A stretch of 64,000 nucleotides of DNA. Origin: Candidatus Parabacteroides intestinigallinarum. GTDB lineage: Bacteria; Bacteroidota; Bacteroidia; Bacteroidales; Tannerellaceae. The stretch is taken from positions 1-64,000 of the forward strand of contig DXEN01000010.1 in NCBI GenBank assembly GCA_019114945.1, read 5' to 3'. The first letter of the stretch is position 1, and each line of letters opens with the position of its first letter. The notes below the pieces were generated by a model. It saw nothing but the letters and a program-made list of their open reading frames with translations. It ran no database searches and was not told the DNA's origin. The position numbers and the translations under genes were made by a program. Shown here piece by piece: positions 45,437 to 53,140 of this stretch.

Positions 45437-46822
45437 ATGTTCAGCAAAGAAACTTACATAGCCCGTCGGGCTAAACTCAAACAAGCCTTAGGCTCCGGTC
45501 TGTTACTTTTCTTAGGGAACGACGAGAGCGGCATGAATTACGCGGATAACACGTATCACTTCCGTCAGGACTCCACGTTCCTCTATTTCTTCGGGTTGCC
45601 ATACGCGGGATTGTCCGCCATCATCGATATCGATAATGACAAGGAGATTATCTTCGGCGACGAGCTGACCATCGACGCCATCGTGTGGATGGGCACGCAG
45701 CCGACCCTGCGGGAGAAAAGCGAGGCGGCGGGGATCGAGATCGTCCGCCCCTATAAAGAGGTAGAGGATTACCTGAGGAACGCCCAACGCAAGGGCCAAC
45801 CCATCCATTACCTGCCCACCTACCGGGCGGAGCACCAAGTCAAGCTGTTCCAATGGCTGGGCATCCTGCCAGGGGCGGAGCGGCCTTCCGTCCCGTTCAT
45901 CATGGGCGTGGTGAACCAACGTATCTACAAGAGCGAGGAAGAAATCGCGGAGATCGAGAAAGCGTGCGTCGTTACGGCGGATATGCACCTGGCCGCCATG
46001 CGCGCCGTACGTCCGGGTGTCCGGGAATCGGAAGTAGCCGCCTCCGTGTCGGAAGTGGCGTACGCCCACAACTACGAACTTTCCTTCCCGACTATCGCCA
46101 CGATCAACGGGCAGACGCTGCACAACCACGACCATAGCCATCTGATACAAAGCGGCGATATGCTACTATTGGATGCGGGCGCCGAGACGGAGATGGGCTA
46201 CGCCGGCGATATGTCGTCCACTATCCCGGCCGACGAAACCTTCACCACCCGCCAAAAAGAGATCTACGACATCCAAGTAGCGGCCCACGAGGCAGCGGTG
46301 GCTGCCTTGCGACCGGGCGTTCCTTTCGTGGACGTCTACGAGTTGTCGTGCAAGGTTATCATGGAGGGGCTGAAGGACTTGGGCTTCGTGAAGGGCGACC
46401 CGATGGAGGCCGTGAAAGCCGGGGCGCACGCAATGTTCATGCCCTGCGGACTGGGACACATGATGGGCTTGGACGTGCACGATATGGAGAACCTCGGTGA
46501 GGTGTACGTCGGTTACAACGGCCAGCCGAAGAGCACCCAGTTCGGACGGAAGTCCTTACGCTTAGGGCGCCCGCTGGAGCCGGGCTTCGTCCTCACCATC
46601 GAGCCGGGTGTCTACTTCATCCCCGAGCTGATGGATCTATGGTACAGCCAAGGTAAGTTCACCGAGTTCATCAACTACGACAAGCTATTCACCTACAAGG
46701 ATTTCAGCGGTATCCGCAACGAGGAGGATTACCTCATCACTGCCGATGGCGCTCGCCTCCTGGGCAAGAAGATCCCCTTACGCACGGAAGAGATAGAAGC
46801 GTATCGCCGGGAGAATAAATAA
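45437..46822 (+). CDS. Xaa-Pro aminopeptidase (M24 family)
   Basis: 461 residues from MFSKETYIARRAKLKQAL. The N-terminal creatinase-like domain has FRQDSTFLYFFGLPYAGL; the catalytic pita-bread domain carries the metal ligands: Asp in LLLDAGAETEMGYAGD and GDMSST, His in GLGHMMGLDVHD, Glu in LTIEPGVYF and near the C-terminus in GIRNEEDYL. It removes N-terminal residues preceding proline in the cytoplasm. The upstream extension of the frame contains the promoter and is rejected. Confidence 0.93.
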   Translation: MFSKETYIARRAKLKQALGSGLLLFLGNDESGMNYADNTYHFRQDSTFLYFFGLPYAGLSAIIDIDNDKEIIFGDELTIDAIVWMGTQPTLREKSEAAGIEIVRPYKEVEDYLRNAQRKGQPIHYLPTYRAEHQVKLFQWLGILPGAERPSVPFIMGVVNQRIYKSEEEIAEIEKACVVTADMHLAAMRAVRPGVRESEVAASVSEVAYAHNYELSFPTIATINGQTLHNHDHSHLIQSGDMLLLDAGAETEMGYAGDMSSTIPADETFTTRQKEIYDIQVAAHEAAVAALRPGVPFVDVYELSCKVIMEGLKDLGFVKGDPMEAVKAGAHAMFMPCGLGHMMGLDVHDMENLGEVYVGYNGQPKSTQFGRKSLRLGRPLEPGFVLTIEPGVYFIPELMDLWYSQGKFTEFINYDKLFTYKDFSGIRNEEDYLITADGARLLGKKIPLRTEEIEAYRRENK

Positions 46823-46832
46823 CAAAAATGAA

Positions 46833-46875
46833 GAGAGGGTGTGTCAATAGCAAATCGTGACACACCCTCTTCTCT
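46833..46875. terminator. Bidirectional terminator between the aminopeptidase and thioredoxin-like genes
   Basis: AGAGGGTGTGTCA (46834-46846) pairs perfectly with TGACACACCCTCT (46858-46870) between converging genes. Nearly the same stem occurs at 63845-63875, and a GC-rich version after clpC. Confidence 0.85.
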
Positions 46876-46886
46876 AAAATGATCGA

Positions 46887-47390
46887 TTAATTTCTCTCAC
46901 TCAAAATCTCCGTCAGTCGCTCGGGGGTGACATTCGCCGCGACGATCACACCCTCGTCATCGATCAAGAAGTTCCTGAAGCCTTTCTCCAGACCGAACCT
47001 CTCGCACATCGCCGACCGCTTGTCGGCTTCCTCATGAAATTGCGTCGACGGATTCAACCCGTCCATCCGCACCGTCTCGGCGAAGATAGACTCCCGCTCG
47101 TCCAGCGAGATGGAGCACAACGAGATCCGCTCCGGATCCCATTTACTAACCTCGTTCGCCAACCGTACGTTACGGGCCCGCGACTCTGCGTCGTAAGCCG
47201 CCCAAAAGTTGAGCAACGTGTAACGTCCCGACTGGTTGCGGAAACCGACCTCTGGGCCGTTTCCCGATAACTCTATTCCCGGGGCCAAATCACCGGGGTT
47301 CACACCCACGGTAGGTTTCGCCTTTCTCGAGCCGGCCGACATCCCGATAAGCGCGACCGACAAGATGAGAACATAAGCGCTAACTTTCAT
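46887..47390 (-). CDS. Thioredoxin-fold protein lacking the CxxC active site
   Basis: 167 residues from MKVSAYVLILSVALIGMSAG (signal peptide). The fold is recognisable (GDLAPGIELSGNGPEVGFRNQSGRYTLLNFWAAYDAES; FRNFLIDDEGVIVAANVTPERLTEIL), with the strand-then-FWA motif where TlpA-like proteins carry WCxxC. Here it reads WAAYDAES, so both redox cysteines are absent; only one Cys pair elsewhere (SLCSIS and AMCERFG) remains. It may be a non-redox binding protein. A structured leader precedes it. Confidence 0.75.
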   Translation of the reverse strand: MKVSAYVLILSVALIGMSAGSRKAKPTVGVNPGDLAPGIELSGNGPEVGFRNQSGRYTLLNFWAAYDAESRARNVRLANEVSKWDPERISLCSISLDERESIFAETVRMDGLNPSTQFHEEADKRSAMCERFGLEKGFRNFLIDDEGVIVAANVTPERLTEILSERN

Positions 47391-47529
47391 ACTTTTTGTT
47401 TTACGTTCGACTTCATCGGGAGGAATCCCCTCGCGGGCAGACATCCCGACTCCTGATTTTCAGGATCGAAGGTCGGTGGGCTTCTTTCGCCAAAGTCGCG
47501 TACGCCAACCTTTTAACGCCGCGAATATA
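47391..47529 (-). promoter_or_regulatory. Candidate promoter and structured 5' leader of the Cys-less thioredoxin gene
   Basis: A TATATTCG box at 47522-47529 (minus strand) would give a leader of about 125 nt. It can fold: TCCTG/CAGGA inside CGAC/GTCG, then CGGGA/TCCCG enclosing CCCGCGAGGGG. It matches no riboswitch consensus I can recall; tRNA was considered and rejected. Confidence 0.4.
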
Positions 47530-47647
47530 AGACGAAACACCGTCTTACGCCAAAACAAATAGCATTTTTCATCGAATAAACAAGATTTTTTATATGTTTT
47601 ACCGCACGTTTTAAGCAAAACATAGATGTTTTACAACATATACCTCG

Positions 47648-47745
47648 TCACTTCAAGTACCGGCGGTAGAACGCCTCGATGCGGTCGAACGGAATCTTCT
47701 CAAAGTTATCGTAGAGATACGTATGGTTGCACCGGGGACGATGGC
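47648..47745 (-). pseudogene. 3' remnant of an alpha/beta hydrolase gene
   Basis: About 95 bp match the 3' end of the intact hydrolase gene at 49990-51069. From 47667 to 47743 only about five positions differ in about 78, one of them a 1-bp deletion. Translation gives NHTYLYDNFEKIPFDRIEAFY followed by RRYLK and a stop, against NHTDLYDNFEKIPFDRIEAFY in the intact protein. Upstream of this the sequence changes abruptly to the HigA gene region. Confidence 0.9.
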
Positions 47746-47757
47746 GAAATAAGTCTT

Positions 47758-48096
47758 TCAGAGAACCGCGACCGACTTGCGTATATTCTCCAGAATGGCG
47801 GAAAGTTTGTTGTCTCGCCGGGCGGTCTGCATATTATAGTCAGTCTGCAGAGCAAGCCATATTGTCGCGGAAATCCCTGTTGCGGCCTCTATTTTCAATG
47901 CCGTATCAGTGGTTATCGGACGTTTACCGTTAATTATCTCGTTGAATGCAGTGTAAGGCATGCCTATTATCCCGGCAAATTTTCTTTGCGACATTCCACG
48001 TGCCTGCAATTCATCCTTGAGCATTTCTCCCGGATGTATAGCCACCGCACAAATCAACTCGTTGGGGGCGTAGATTTTCTTTGCTGTTGCTTCCAT
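47758..48096 (-). CDS. higA: HigA-type antitoxin (HTH XRE)
   Basis: 112 residues. The HigA pattern is clear: ICAVAIHPGEMLKDELQARGMSQRKFAGIIGMPYTAFNEIINGKRPITTDTALKIEAATGISATIWLALQTDYN, a helix-turn-helix of the plasmid-maintenance VapI/HigA type. It is second in the operon after the toxin (gap 7 nt), the usual higBA order. It neutralises HigB and represses the operon. The two genes lie exactly between fragments of chromosomal genes. Confidence 0.9.
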   Translation of the reverse strand: MEATAKKIYAPNELICAVAIHPGEMLKDELQARGMSQRKFAGIIGMPYTAFNEIINGKRPITTDTALKIEAATGISATIWLALQTDYNMQTARRDNKLSAILENIRKSVAVL

Positions 48097-48103
48097 ATCG
48101 CAC

Positions 48104-48421
48104 TTATTTATAATGGTTACTGATATCCAACAAACGGCATACAGTTATTACTTGTTCTCCAAAAACTTCCCTGACTGTAAATTCAAGGCGGTATTTAATA
48201 TTGATGCGCACGGATGAAATACCTTTCTTGGCGCCTTGCAGCACTTCGTAGTTCAAGGAGCGTATGCGATAAAGCTGTTCTACTTTTTCAGCACGTTTGA
48301 GAAACATCACACACTTATAATAGCCCCTAATCACTTCCGGTTGGTAGCGGTGCTTCTTGTCACTTGTGCAACCTTGTTCAAACAGTTCACGCAAATAGTC
48401 TTTATCGAACTCTATATACAT
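48104..48421 (-). CDS. higB: HigB-type toxin (RelE superfamily)
   Basis: 105 residues with the pattern MYIEFDKDYLRELFEQGCTSDKKHRYQPEVIRGYYKCVMFLKRAEKVEQLYRIRSLNYEVLQG then ISSVRINIKYRLEFTVREVFGEQVITVCRLLDISNHYK, ending in the HigB-type strand and DISNHY. HigB proteins cleave mRNA on ribosomes. The promoter box lies at 48442. The long N-terminal part is somewhat larger than minimal HigB (about 92 residues). Confidence 0.85.
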   Translation of the reverse strand: MYIEFDKDYLRELFEQGCTSDKKHRYQPEVIRGYYKCVMFLKRAEKVEQLYRIRSLNYEVLQGAKKGISSVRINIKYRLEFTVREVFGEQVITVCRLLDISNHYK

Positions 48422-48441
48422 ATATCCGTTTTATTGTACGA

Positions 48442-48449
48442 CAAAGATA
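48442..48449 (-). promoter_or_regulatory. Candidate -7 box for higBA
   Basis: TATCTTTG on the minus strand, a full match, 20 bp before higB. Confidence 0.5.
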
Positions 48450-48495
48450 ATGCTTTTCCGTGGAGCATTCACAAAAATAGTGAATATTTTCATCT

Positions 48496-48564
48496 TTAAT
48501 AGGAACTGGCAACTGCCGTGGACATCACACCGTAAAGTTTCTTGAATACGAAGGAGAATGCTTT
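48496..48564 (-). pseudogene. 3' remnant of an AraC-family regulator gene
   Basis: Minus-strand translation reads KAFSFVFKKLYGVMSTAVASSY then stop, against the intact AraC protein C-terminus HFSSAFKKLYGVAPSAVSV at 51178. Nucleotide identity over about 55 bp is roughly 75 percent, lower than for the hydrolase remnant, so its age or source may differ. No start or upstream AraC sequence is present. Confidence 0.7.
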
Positions 48565-48599
48565 CACCACGGCCGGAGCTGACGTGTGAGGAACGATCA

Positions 48600-49427
48600 T
48601 TACCACCCCGCAAGGGGAATCTTACGGGTAGGCGCAGGGAAGGCGGCGTCGATGTCGCGTAGGTCCTCGTCCATCAAGACAAGGTCGAGGCTACGGACGT
48701 TCTCCTCTACGTGGGCGACGCTACCCGCCTTGGGGATGGCGATGACGTTCGGCGTACACATAATCCAAGCCAACATCACTTGGGTAGGCGTGGCGTCGTG
48801 CCGGCGGGCGATTTCCGTCAGCGTCTTATGCGCCCTCAAACGCCCGTCGCCGAGCGGCGTGTAAGCCATCACGGGGATATGGCGCGCCTCGCACCAAGGG
48901 ATAAGGTCGAACTCCACGCCCCGATCCCGCAGGTTATAAAGCACTTGATCAGCGGCACAGTCCTCTCCATGCGGGAGCGAAAGGATGCGCTCCATATCCG
49001 CCACGTCGAGGTTACTCATACCCCAATCCCGGATTTTTCCTTCCTGCCGCAATTCCACCAAAGCACGGACGGTCTCGGCAAACGGATACCGCCCTATCCA
49101 GTGCAACAGATAGAGGTCGATATAGTCCGTACCCAATCGCTGCAGGCTGCGCTCGCAAGCGCGCTTCGTGCCCTCGTAGCTGGCATTGCCCGGTAAAACC
49201 TTGCTGACGATAAACGCCTTGTCGCGGCAAGGTCGCACGGCCTCGCCCACCAAATCCTCGTTTCCATACATCTCGGCGGTGTCGATTAGCGTCAGCCCCA
49301 ACTCGATGCCCCGGCGCAGCGCCTGTATCTCCTCGCTCCGCCGATGCCCCATCCGGTACGTTCCTTGACCGAGCGGGCAAATCCGCTGCCCGCTCCGGAA
49401 AGTGATCAGTCGTCGTTCCATCCTCAT
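48600..49427 (-). CDS. Aldo/keto reductase
   Basis: 275 residues, TIM-barrel AKR. Catalytic tetrad: Asp and Tyr in LIDTAEMYGNE, Lys in FIVSKVL, His in DLYLLHW. NAD(P) binding is suggested by the C-terminal VIAIPKAGSVAHVEENV. It reduces aldehydes or ketones in the cytoplasm; the substrate is unknown. It is followed upstream by an FMN-type flavoprotein, so the pair may belong to one redox unit with the hydrolase and AraC regulator. Confidence 0.92.
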   Translation of the reverse strand: MRMERRLITFRSGQRICPLGQGTYRMGHRRSEEIQALRRGIELGLTLIDTAEMYGNEDLVGEAVRPCRDKAFIVSKVLPGNASYEGTKRACERSLQRLGTDYIDLYLLHWIGRYPFAETVRALVELRQEGKIRDWGMSNLDVADMERILSLPHGEDCAADQVLYNLRDRGVEFDLIPWCEARHIPVMAYTPLGDGRLRAHKTLTEIARRHDATPTQVMLAWIMCTPNVIAIPKAGSVAHVEENVRSLDLVLMDEDLRDIDAAFPAPTRKIPLAGW

Positions 49428-49451
49428 CCCTTTTTTCTACAAGTCCGAGGC

Positions 49452-49985
49452 TCAAACCCCTTTTCCCATCTCAAAAGCCGCGGCCAAGGCGGGATGCTCC
49501 TTTATCTCACCCGCCTCATTGACCCCTCCCGCAAACACGGAGCCGGCCAAACGAGCTTTCTCGAAACAATCGATCCAACCACCGACGCCCGCCACGGCAC
49601 GCTCCGGCACCTCGGCTTCATCCTCCGCTGCCGAAGTCAACACGTAAATATCCCGGAAGTGATAATCAGTCGTATACAACGGATTCGCTCGGTCGAGCAA
49701 TGTCTTCAACTGCCCGCTCATCTCGTAATAATAAATTGGCGTAGCGAAAACGATCACGTCCGCGTCGTGCATCTTGCTTACGATAGCCGGAACGTCGTCC
49801 ACGATGACACATCGTTGCGTCCTTTGGCAAATAAGGCATCCTTTGCAAAAGCGAATCTCCTTCCCTTTCAAAGAAATGGTCTCCACCGTATGCCCGGCCT
49901 CTCGGGCGCCTCTCGCGAAGGCATCCGCCAAGGCGTCCGAGTTGCTACCCGGACGCAAGCTTGAAGTTATTACCAATACATCCAT
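49452..49985 (-). CDS. NAD(P)H-dependent FMN reductase/flavodoxin-fold protein
   Basis: 177 residues. Flavodoxin-like FMN binding at the N-terminus (MDVLVITSSLRPGSNSDALADAFARGA), then the compact cysteine motif RFCKGCLICQRTQRC, as in iron-sulfur flavoproteins or in redox-active cysteine flavoproteins, and VFATPIYYYEMSGQLKTLLDR. It lies 24 nt upstream of the AKR gene and only 4 nt downstream of the hydrolase, so it is co-transcribed with them. Confidence 0.88.
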   Translation of the reverse strand: MDVLVITSSLRPGSNSDALADAFARGAREAGHTVETISLKGKEIRFCKGCLICQRTQRCVIVDDVPAIVSKMHDADVIVFATPIYYYEMSGQLKTLLDRANPLYTTDYHFRDIYVLTSAAEDEAEVPERAVAGVGGWIDCFEKARLAGSVFAGGVNEAGEIKEHPALAAAFEMGKGV

Positions 49986-49989
49986 AATC

Positions 49990-51069
49990 CTATTTATTTA
50001 AATACTGAAGATAGAACGCCTCGATGCGGTCGAACGGAATCTTCTCGAAGTTGTCGTAGAGATCCGTATGGTTGGCGCCGGGGACGATGAGCAACTCCTT
50101 GTTGTCGCCCCGTAGTTTCTTATACGTGTCCTCGCTGAAATAACGGGAGTGCGCTTTCTCGCCATGCACCAGCAGGACGGCACCGCGGATCTCGCCGGCA
50201 TACGAGAGTATCGGCATATTGAGGAACGAGAGGGTCGAGGTCAGGTTCCAGCCGCCATTCGAGTTGAGCGAGCGGGCGTGATAGCCCCGCTTCGTCTTGT
50301 AGTAGGCGAAATAATCTTTCAAGAACTGGGGAGCGTCGTCGGACACCGCGTCGGGCAGACCGCCGGCGAGGGCATACGAGCCGTTCTTGTAATCCTCCAC
50401 ACGCTGGGCGTTCAGCCGCTGGCGCAAGGCATGGCGAGCGTCGGCGTTGTCGTCGGCATCGAAGTAACCGTTGGCGTTAACGCGGCTCATGTCGTACATC
50501 GTGCAAGCCACCGTTGCCTTGATGCGGGTGTCGATCGCCGCGGCGTTAACCGCCATGCCTCCCCATCCGCAAATACCCAAGATGCCGATACGTTCCGGAT
50601 CTACATCGTCACGCATCGACAGATAATCCACCGCGGCGCAGAAGTCCTCCGTGTTGATATCCGGCGAGGCCACGTAGCGGGGCTGTCCGCCACTCTCGCC
50701 CGTGAACGACGGGTCGAAGGCGAGGGTCAGGAACCCGCGCTCCGCCAGCGTCTGGGCGTAAAGTCCGGAGGCCTGCTCCTTCACCGCCCCGAACGGACCG
50801 CTCACGGCGATAGCGGGCAGCTTCCCGCTCGCGTCTTTCGGGATATACACGTCGGCGGCCAGCGTGACGCCGTACCGATTGTGGAACGTGATCTTTGCGT
50901 GATTCACCTTGTCACTCTTCGGGAACACCTTGTCCCATTCTCGCGTCAAATTCAATTTCTCTTCCATAAAACTATCTGATTTTACCGGTTTGTCTTGCGC
51001 CCAAAGGCCGCTCGCGCCACACGCGGCGGCGAGCATAGCCAGGCATACTGTCTTTCCTACCTTATTCAT
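49990..51069 (-). CDS. Secreted alpha/beta hydrolase with Cys at the nucleophile elbow
   Basis: 359 residues from MNKVGKTVCLAMLAAACGASGLWAQ (signal peptide; the ORF start at 51147 is rejected because it covers the promoter box). Dienelactone-hydrolase-like fold: VTLAADVYIPKDASGKLPAIAVSGPFG, AERGFLTLAFDPSFTGESGG, then GILGICGWGGMAVNAAAID with Cys in place of Ser at the elbow, and GANHTDLYDNFE with the catalytic His. Its 3' end has a diverged copy at 47648-47745. Confidence 0.9.
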   Translation of the reverse strand: MNKVGKTVCLAMLAAACGASGLWAQDKPVKSDSFMEEKLNLTREWDKVFPKSDKVNHAKITFHNRYGVTLAADVYIPKDASGKLPAIAVSGPFGAVKEQASGLYAQTLAERGFLTLAFDPSFTGESGGQPRYVASPDINTEDFCAAVDYLSMRDDVDPERIGILGICGWGGMAVNAAAIDTRIKATVACTMYDMSRVNANGYFDADDNADARHALRQRLNAQRVEDYKNGSYALAGGLPDAVSDDAPQFLKDYFAYYKTKRGYHARSLNSNGGWNLTSTLSFLNMPILSYAGEIRGAVLLVHGEKAHSRYFSEDTYKKLRGDNKELLIVPGANHTDLYDNFEKIPFDRIEAFYLQYLNK

Positions 51070-51101
51070 AAGCCAATCATCTTTTATATTTCTTCCGAGG
51101 G

Positions 51102-51109
51102 CAAAAGTA
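51102..51109 (-). promoter_or_regulatory. Candidate -7 box for the hydrolase-flavoprotein-AKR operon
   Basis: TACTTTTG on the minus strand, a full match to TAnnTTTG, 33 bp before the start. Confidence 0.45.
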
Positions 51110-51177
51110 ACGGAAAAGCCCCACGGCGTCATTGCCGTGAGGCTCAAAGTATATTGCTGAAAGGCTCAATCGACGGT

Positions 51178-52017
51178 TCAAACGGAAACGGCCGAGGGCG
51201 CCACGCCGTAAAGCTTCTTGAACGCGGAGGAAAAATGCGACTGGTTCTTGAAGCCCACCTCCGTGTAGACATCCGCTATTTTCCGCCCTCCCTCCTTCAT
51301 CAAGGCGTACGCCACCTCCAGCCGCTTGCGGATAAGCCACTTCTCGGGCGTCAGGTCGCTCACCTTCTTGAAGTCGCGCTTGAAGGTGGCGAGGCTACGC
51401 CCGGTGTAATGCGCCAACTCCTCCACCGTGAACTCGTACATATAATTCCGGTTCATGAAGTCGAGGATATCAATCTTCCACGGCTCGTTGAAGTCGAACA
51501 AGGTCGGAGCAAACCGCCGGTCGATGTGCAACAAGGCCAGCAACCCCTCCTGCAGCTTCAGTTGCATAAAGTCGTCGTGCGGCTTCACCTCCGGGTCGAA
51601 ATAGGGCGTCATCGAGGCGAACAGGCTGGCGATCTCTGCCGTGCGCGGCAGCTTGATGACGCCGCTATCCAGCTTCGGCGTATCGGTGGGTATCTCGCGC
51701 CGCCCGAACTTGTCGTACATCTCCTTTAGGAAAGCGCGGGTGAACATCAGGAAGATGCCGCAGTAGCGCTCGCCATCGCACGTCCGCTTGTACAGCGTGA
51801 TGTGGTGGTCGCGGGGAATGAACACGCATTCCCCCTTCCCCACATGTATCCGCTCGTGGCCATTGTCGACCACCATCTCGCCGGAATAGACGTAATTCAT
51901 AGCGAACTCGCGGGAGCGATGCGTGCAACCGCTGGTGTCGTCGTAAAAGAAGCTGTAGAATACATTATTATAATTGAAGATCACCTTCAACGGATCTTCC
52001 GCCTGTCGCTGTCCCAT
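51178..52017 (-). CDS. AraC-family transcriptional regulator
   Basis: 279 residues. N-terminal cupin-type effector domain (YSFFYDDTSGCTHRSREFAMNYVYSGEMVVDNG) and a C-terminal pair of helix-turn-helix motifs (FTVEELAHYTGRSLATFKRDFKKVSDLTPEKWLIRKRLEVAYALMKEGG then IADVYTEVGFKNQSHFSSAFKKLYGVAPSAVSV). It is the immediate upstream neighbour of the hydrolase operon and is a candidate regulator of it. A copy of its last codons lies at 48496. Confidence 0.93.
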   Translation of the reverse strand: MGQRQAEDPLKVIFNYNNVFYSFFYDDTSGCTHRSREFAMNYVYSGEMVVDNGHERIHVGKGECVFIPRDHHITLYKRTCDGERYCGIFLMFTRAFLKEMYDKFGRREIPTDTPKLDSGVIKLPRTAEIASLFASMTPYFDPEVKPHDDFMQLKLQEGLLALLHIDRRFAPTLFDFNEPWKIDILDFMNRNYMYEFTVEELAHYTGRSLATFKRDFKKVSDLTPEKWLIRKRLEVAYALMKEGGRKIADVYTEVGFKNQSHFSSAFKKLYGVAPSAVSV

Positions 52018-52049
52018 AAGCCATTCCTTCTTTCGTTATCGTGTTTTCG

Positions 52050-52057
52050 CGAAAATA
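52050..52057 (-). promoter_or_regulatory. Candidate -7 box for the AraC-family gene
   Basis: TATTTTCG on the minus strand, one base from TAnnTTTG, 32 bp before the start. Confidence 0.4.
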
Positions 52058-52111
52058 GGGATTTACCGGCAATCCGCCAATAGCACGAGGTATCCCTCCA
52101 CCGCATACGGA

Positions 52112-53140
52112 CTATTCCTTGATAATCCGCACGGTTCGCCCATCCAAGCGTACCAAGTAAACACCGGTGCCGACGCCATTCATCCATACGGTCGTCTCGC
52201 CGGCCCGCACTTGGATAACCCGCAAGACGCGCCCGTTGATATCAATCAGGTAGACCGCTTGTGGCTCCGATACGTTCACATGGAATTTATCCCGCACGAT
52301 TGTCGGATAAACCACGGGCTTAGCCTCCACATCCTCAATCGCCGTAGGTATCTCGTTCACCGTCAACGCGCACGTGGCGGTAAGGCCCCCGTCGTTCGTC
52401 GTGACCGTAATCGTGGCGCTTCCCGGGCGCAAGGCCTGCACCAATCCCCGCTCATCCACGCTGGCGATCGCCGCGTCGGAGCTGCTCCAGCGCACCGAAG
52501 GATCGTCCGCGTAGGCGGGACGGACCGTAGCGACCAGTCGCAACGACTCCCCGACCTCCAAGGTGGCGGACGTCAAGTTAAGCTCCACTCCCGTGACGTA
52601 TACCGGTGTAGGCTCGGGTTCGGGCTCTGGAGCGGGTTTCGTAATGGTCACCTCGCACTCGGCGAAGAAGTTTCCCGATGCGGTCGTCACGGTAATCATC
52701 GCCTTGCCCGCTTGATGGGCAATCACCACGCCCGCCTCGTTCACGGTTGCCACGCTCTCGTCGGAGGAATGCCAAATCAATGTCTCGTTAGCCGTCTCCC
52801 CGGCATCCAGCGTTACGGTCAGCGTCCCACCCTTGCCTTCCTCCAAGGCGAGAGCCGACTTATCCAACTGAATACTTTGAATCTCTTCCGCCTCCCTTAC
52901 CGAGGCGGCTACCTCTACATTTCCGCTGAGCCAAGTATCGGCCTCGACCGTCACGTCGAAAGGTTGCCCCGCAATCGCTTGCCAGCTGATTCCGTCCGTT
53001 TCCTCTCCTTCGCCCGCTTGCATCTCGCCATTCACCCCAGCGACACACGAGAAGACTCCCGTCTCCCATACTTGCGACTCTTGCGCATAAAGGAGTGTGG
53101 AGGGTAACGCTATTAATAGGTATAAATAGAGTTTTCTCAT
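52112..53140 (-). CDS. Secreted protein with Big_2-type Ig-like domains and sorting-type C-terminus
   Basis: 342 residues. Signal peptide MRKLYLYLLIALPSTLLYAQ. Two bacterial Ig-like (group 2) domains: around 88-168 (LDKSALALEEGKGGTLTVTL ... IWHSSDESVATVNEAGVV) and around 181-268 (VELNLTSATLEVGESLRLVATVRP ... VRWSSSDAAIASVDERGLV). A proline/glutamate linker (PAPEPEPEPTP) separates them. The end, VYPTIVRDKFHVNVSEPQAVYLIDINGRVLR ... GTGVYLVRLDGRTVRIIKE, fits a type A sorting domain. It overlaps the 275-aa gene by ATGA. Confidence 0.88.
   Translation of the reverse strand: MRKLYLYLLIALPSTLLYAQESQVWETGVFSCVAGVNGEMQAGEGEETDGISWQAIAGQPFDVTVEADTWLSGNVEVAASVREAEEIQSIQLDKSALALEEGKGGTLTVTLDAGETANETLIWHSSDESVATVNEAGVVIAHQAGKAMITVTTASGNFFAECEVTITKPAPEPEPEPTPVYVTGVELNLTSATLEVGESLRLVATVRPAYADDPSVRWSSSDAAIASVDERGLVQALRPGSATITVTTNDGGLTATCALTVNEIPTAIEDVEAKPVVYPTIVRDKFHVNVSEPQAVYLIDINGRVLRVIQVRAGETTVWMNGVGTGVYLVRLDGRTVRIIKE

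Noticed and set aside
47430-47500. Possible tRNA in the leader before the Cys-less thioredoxin gene
   Set aside because: No TTCGA-type T arm, wrong loop lengths and no consistent acceptor stem.
48431-48613. 60-codon open frame upstream of higB
   Set aside because: It reads the AraC 3' remnant in a different frame from the homologous one and has no family features.
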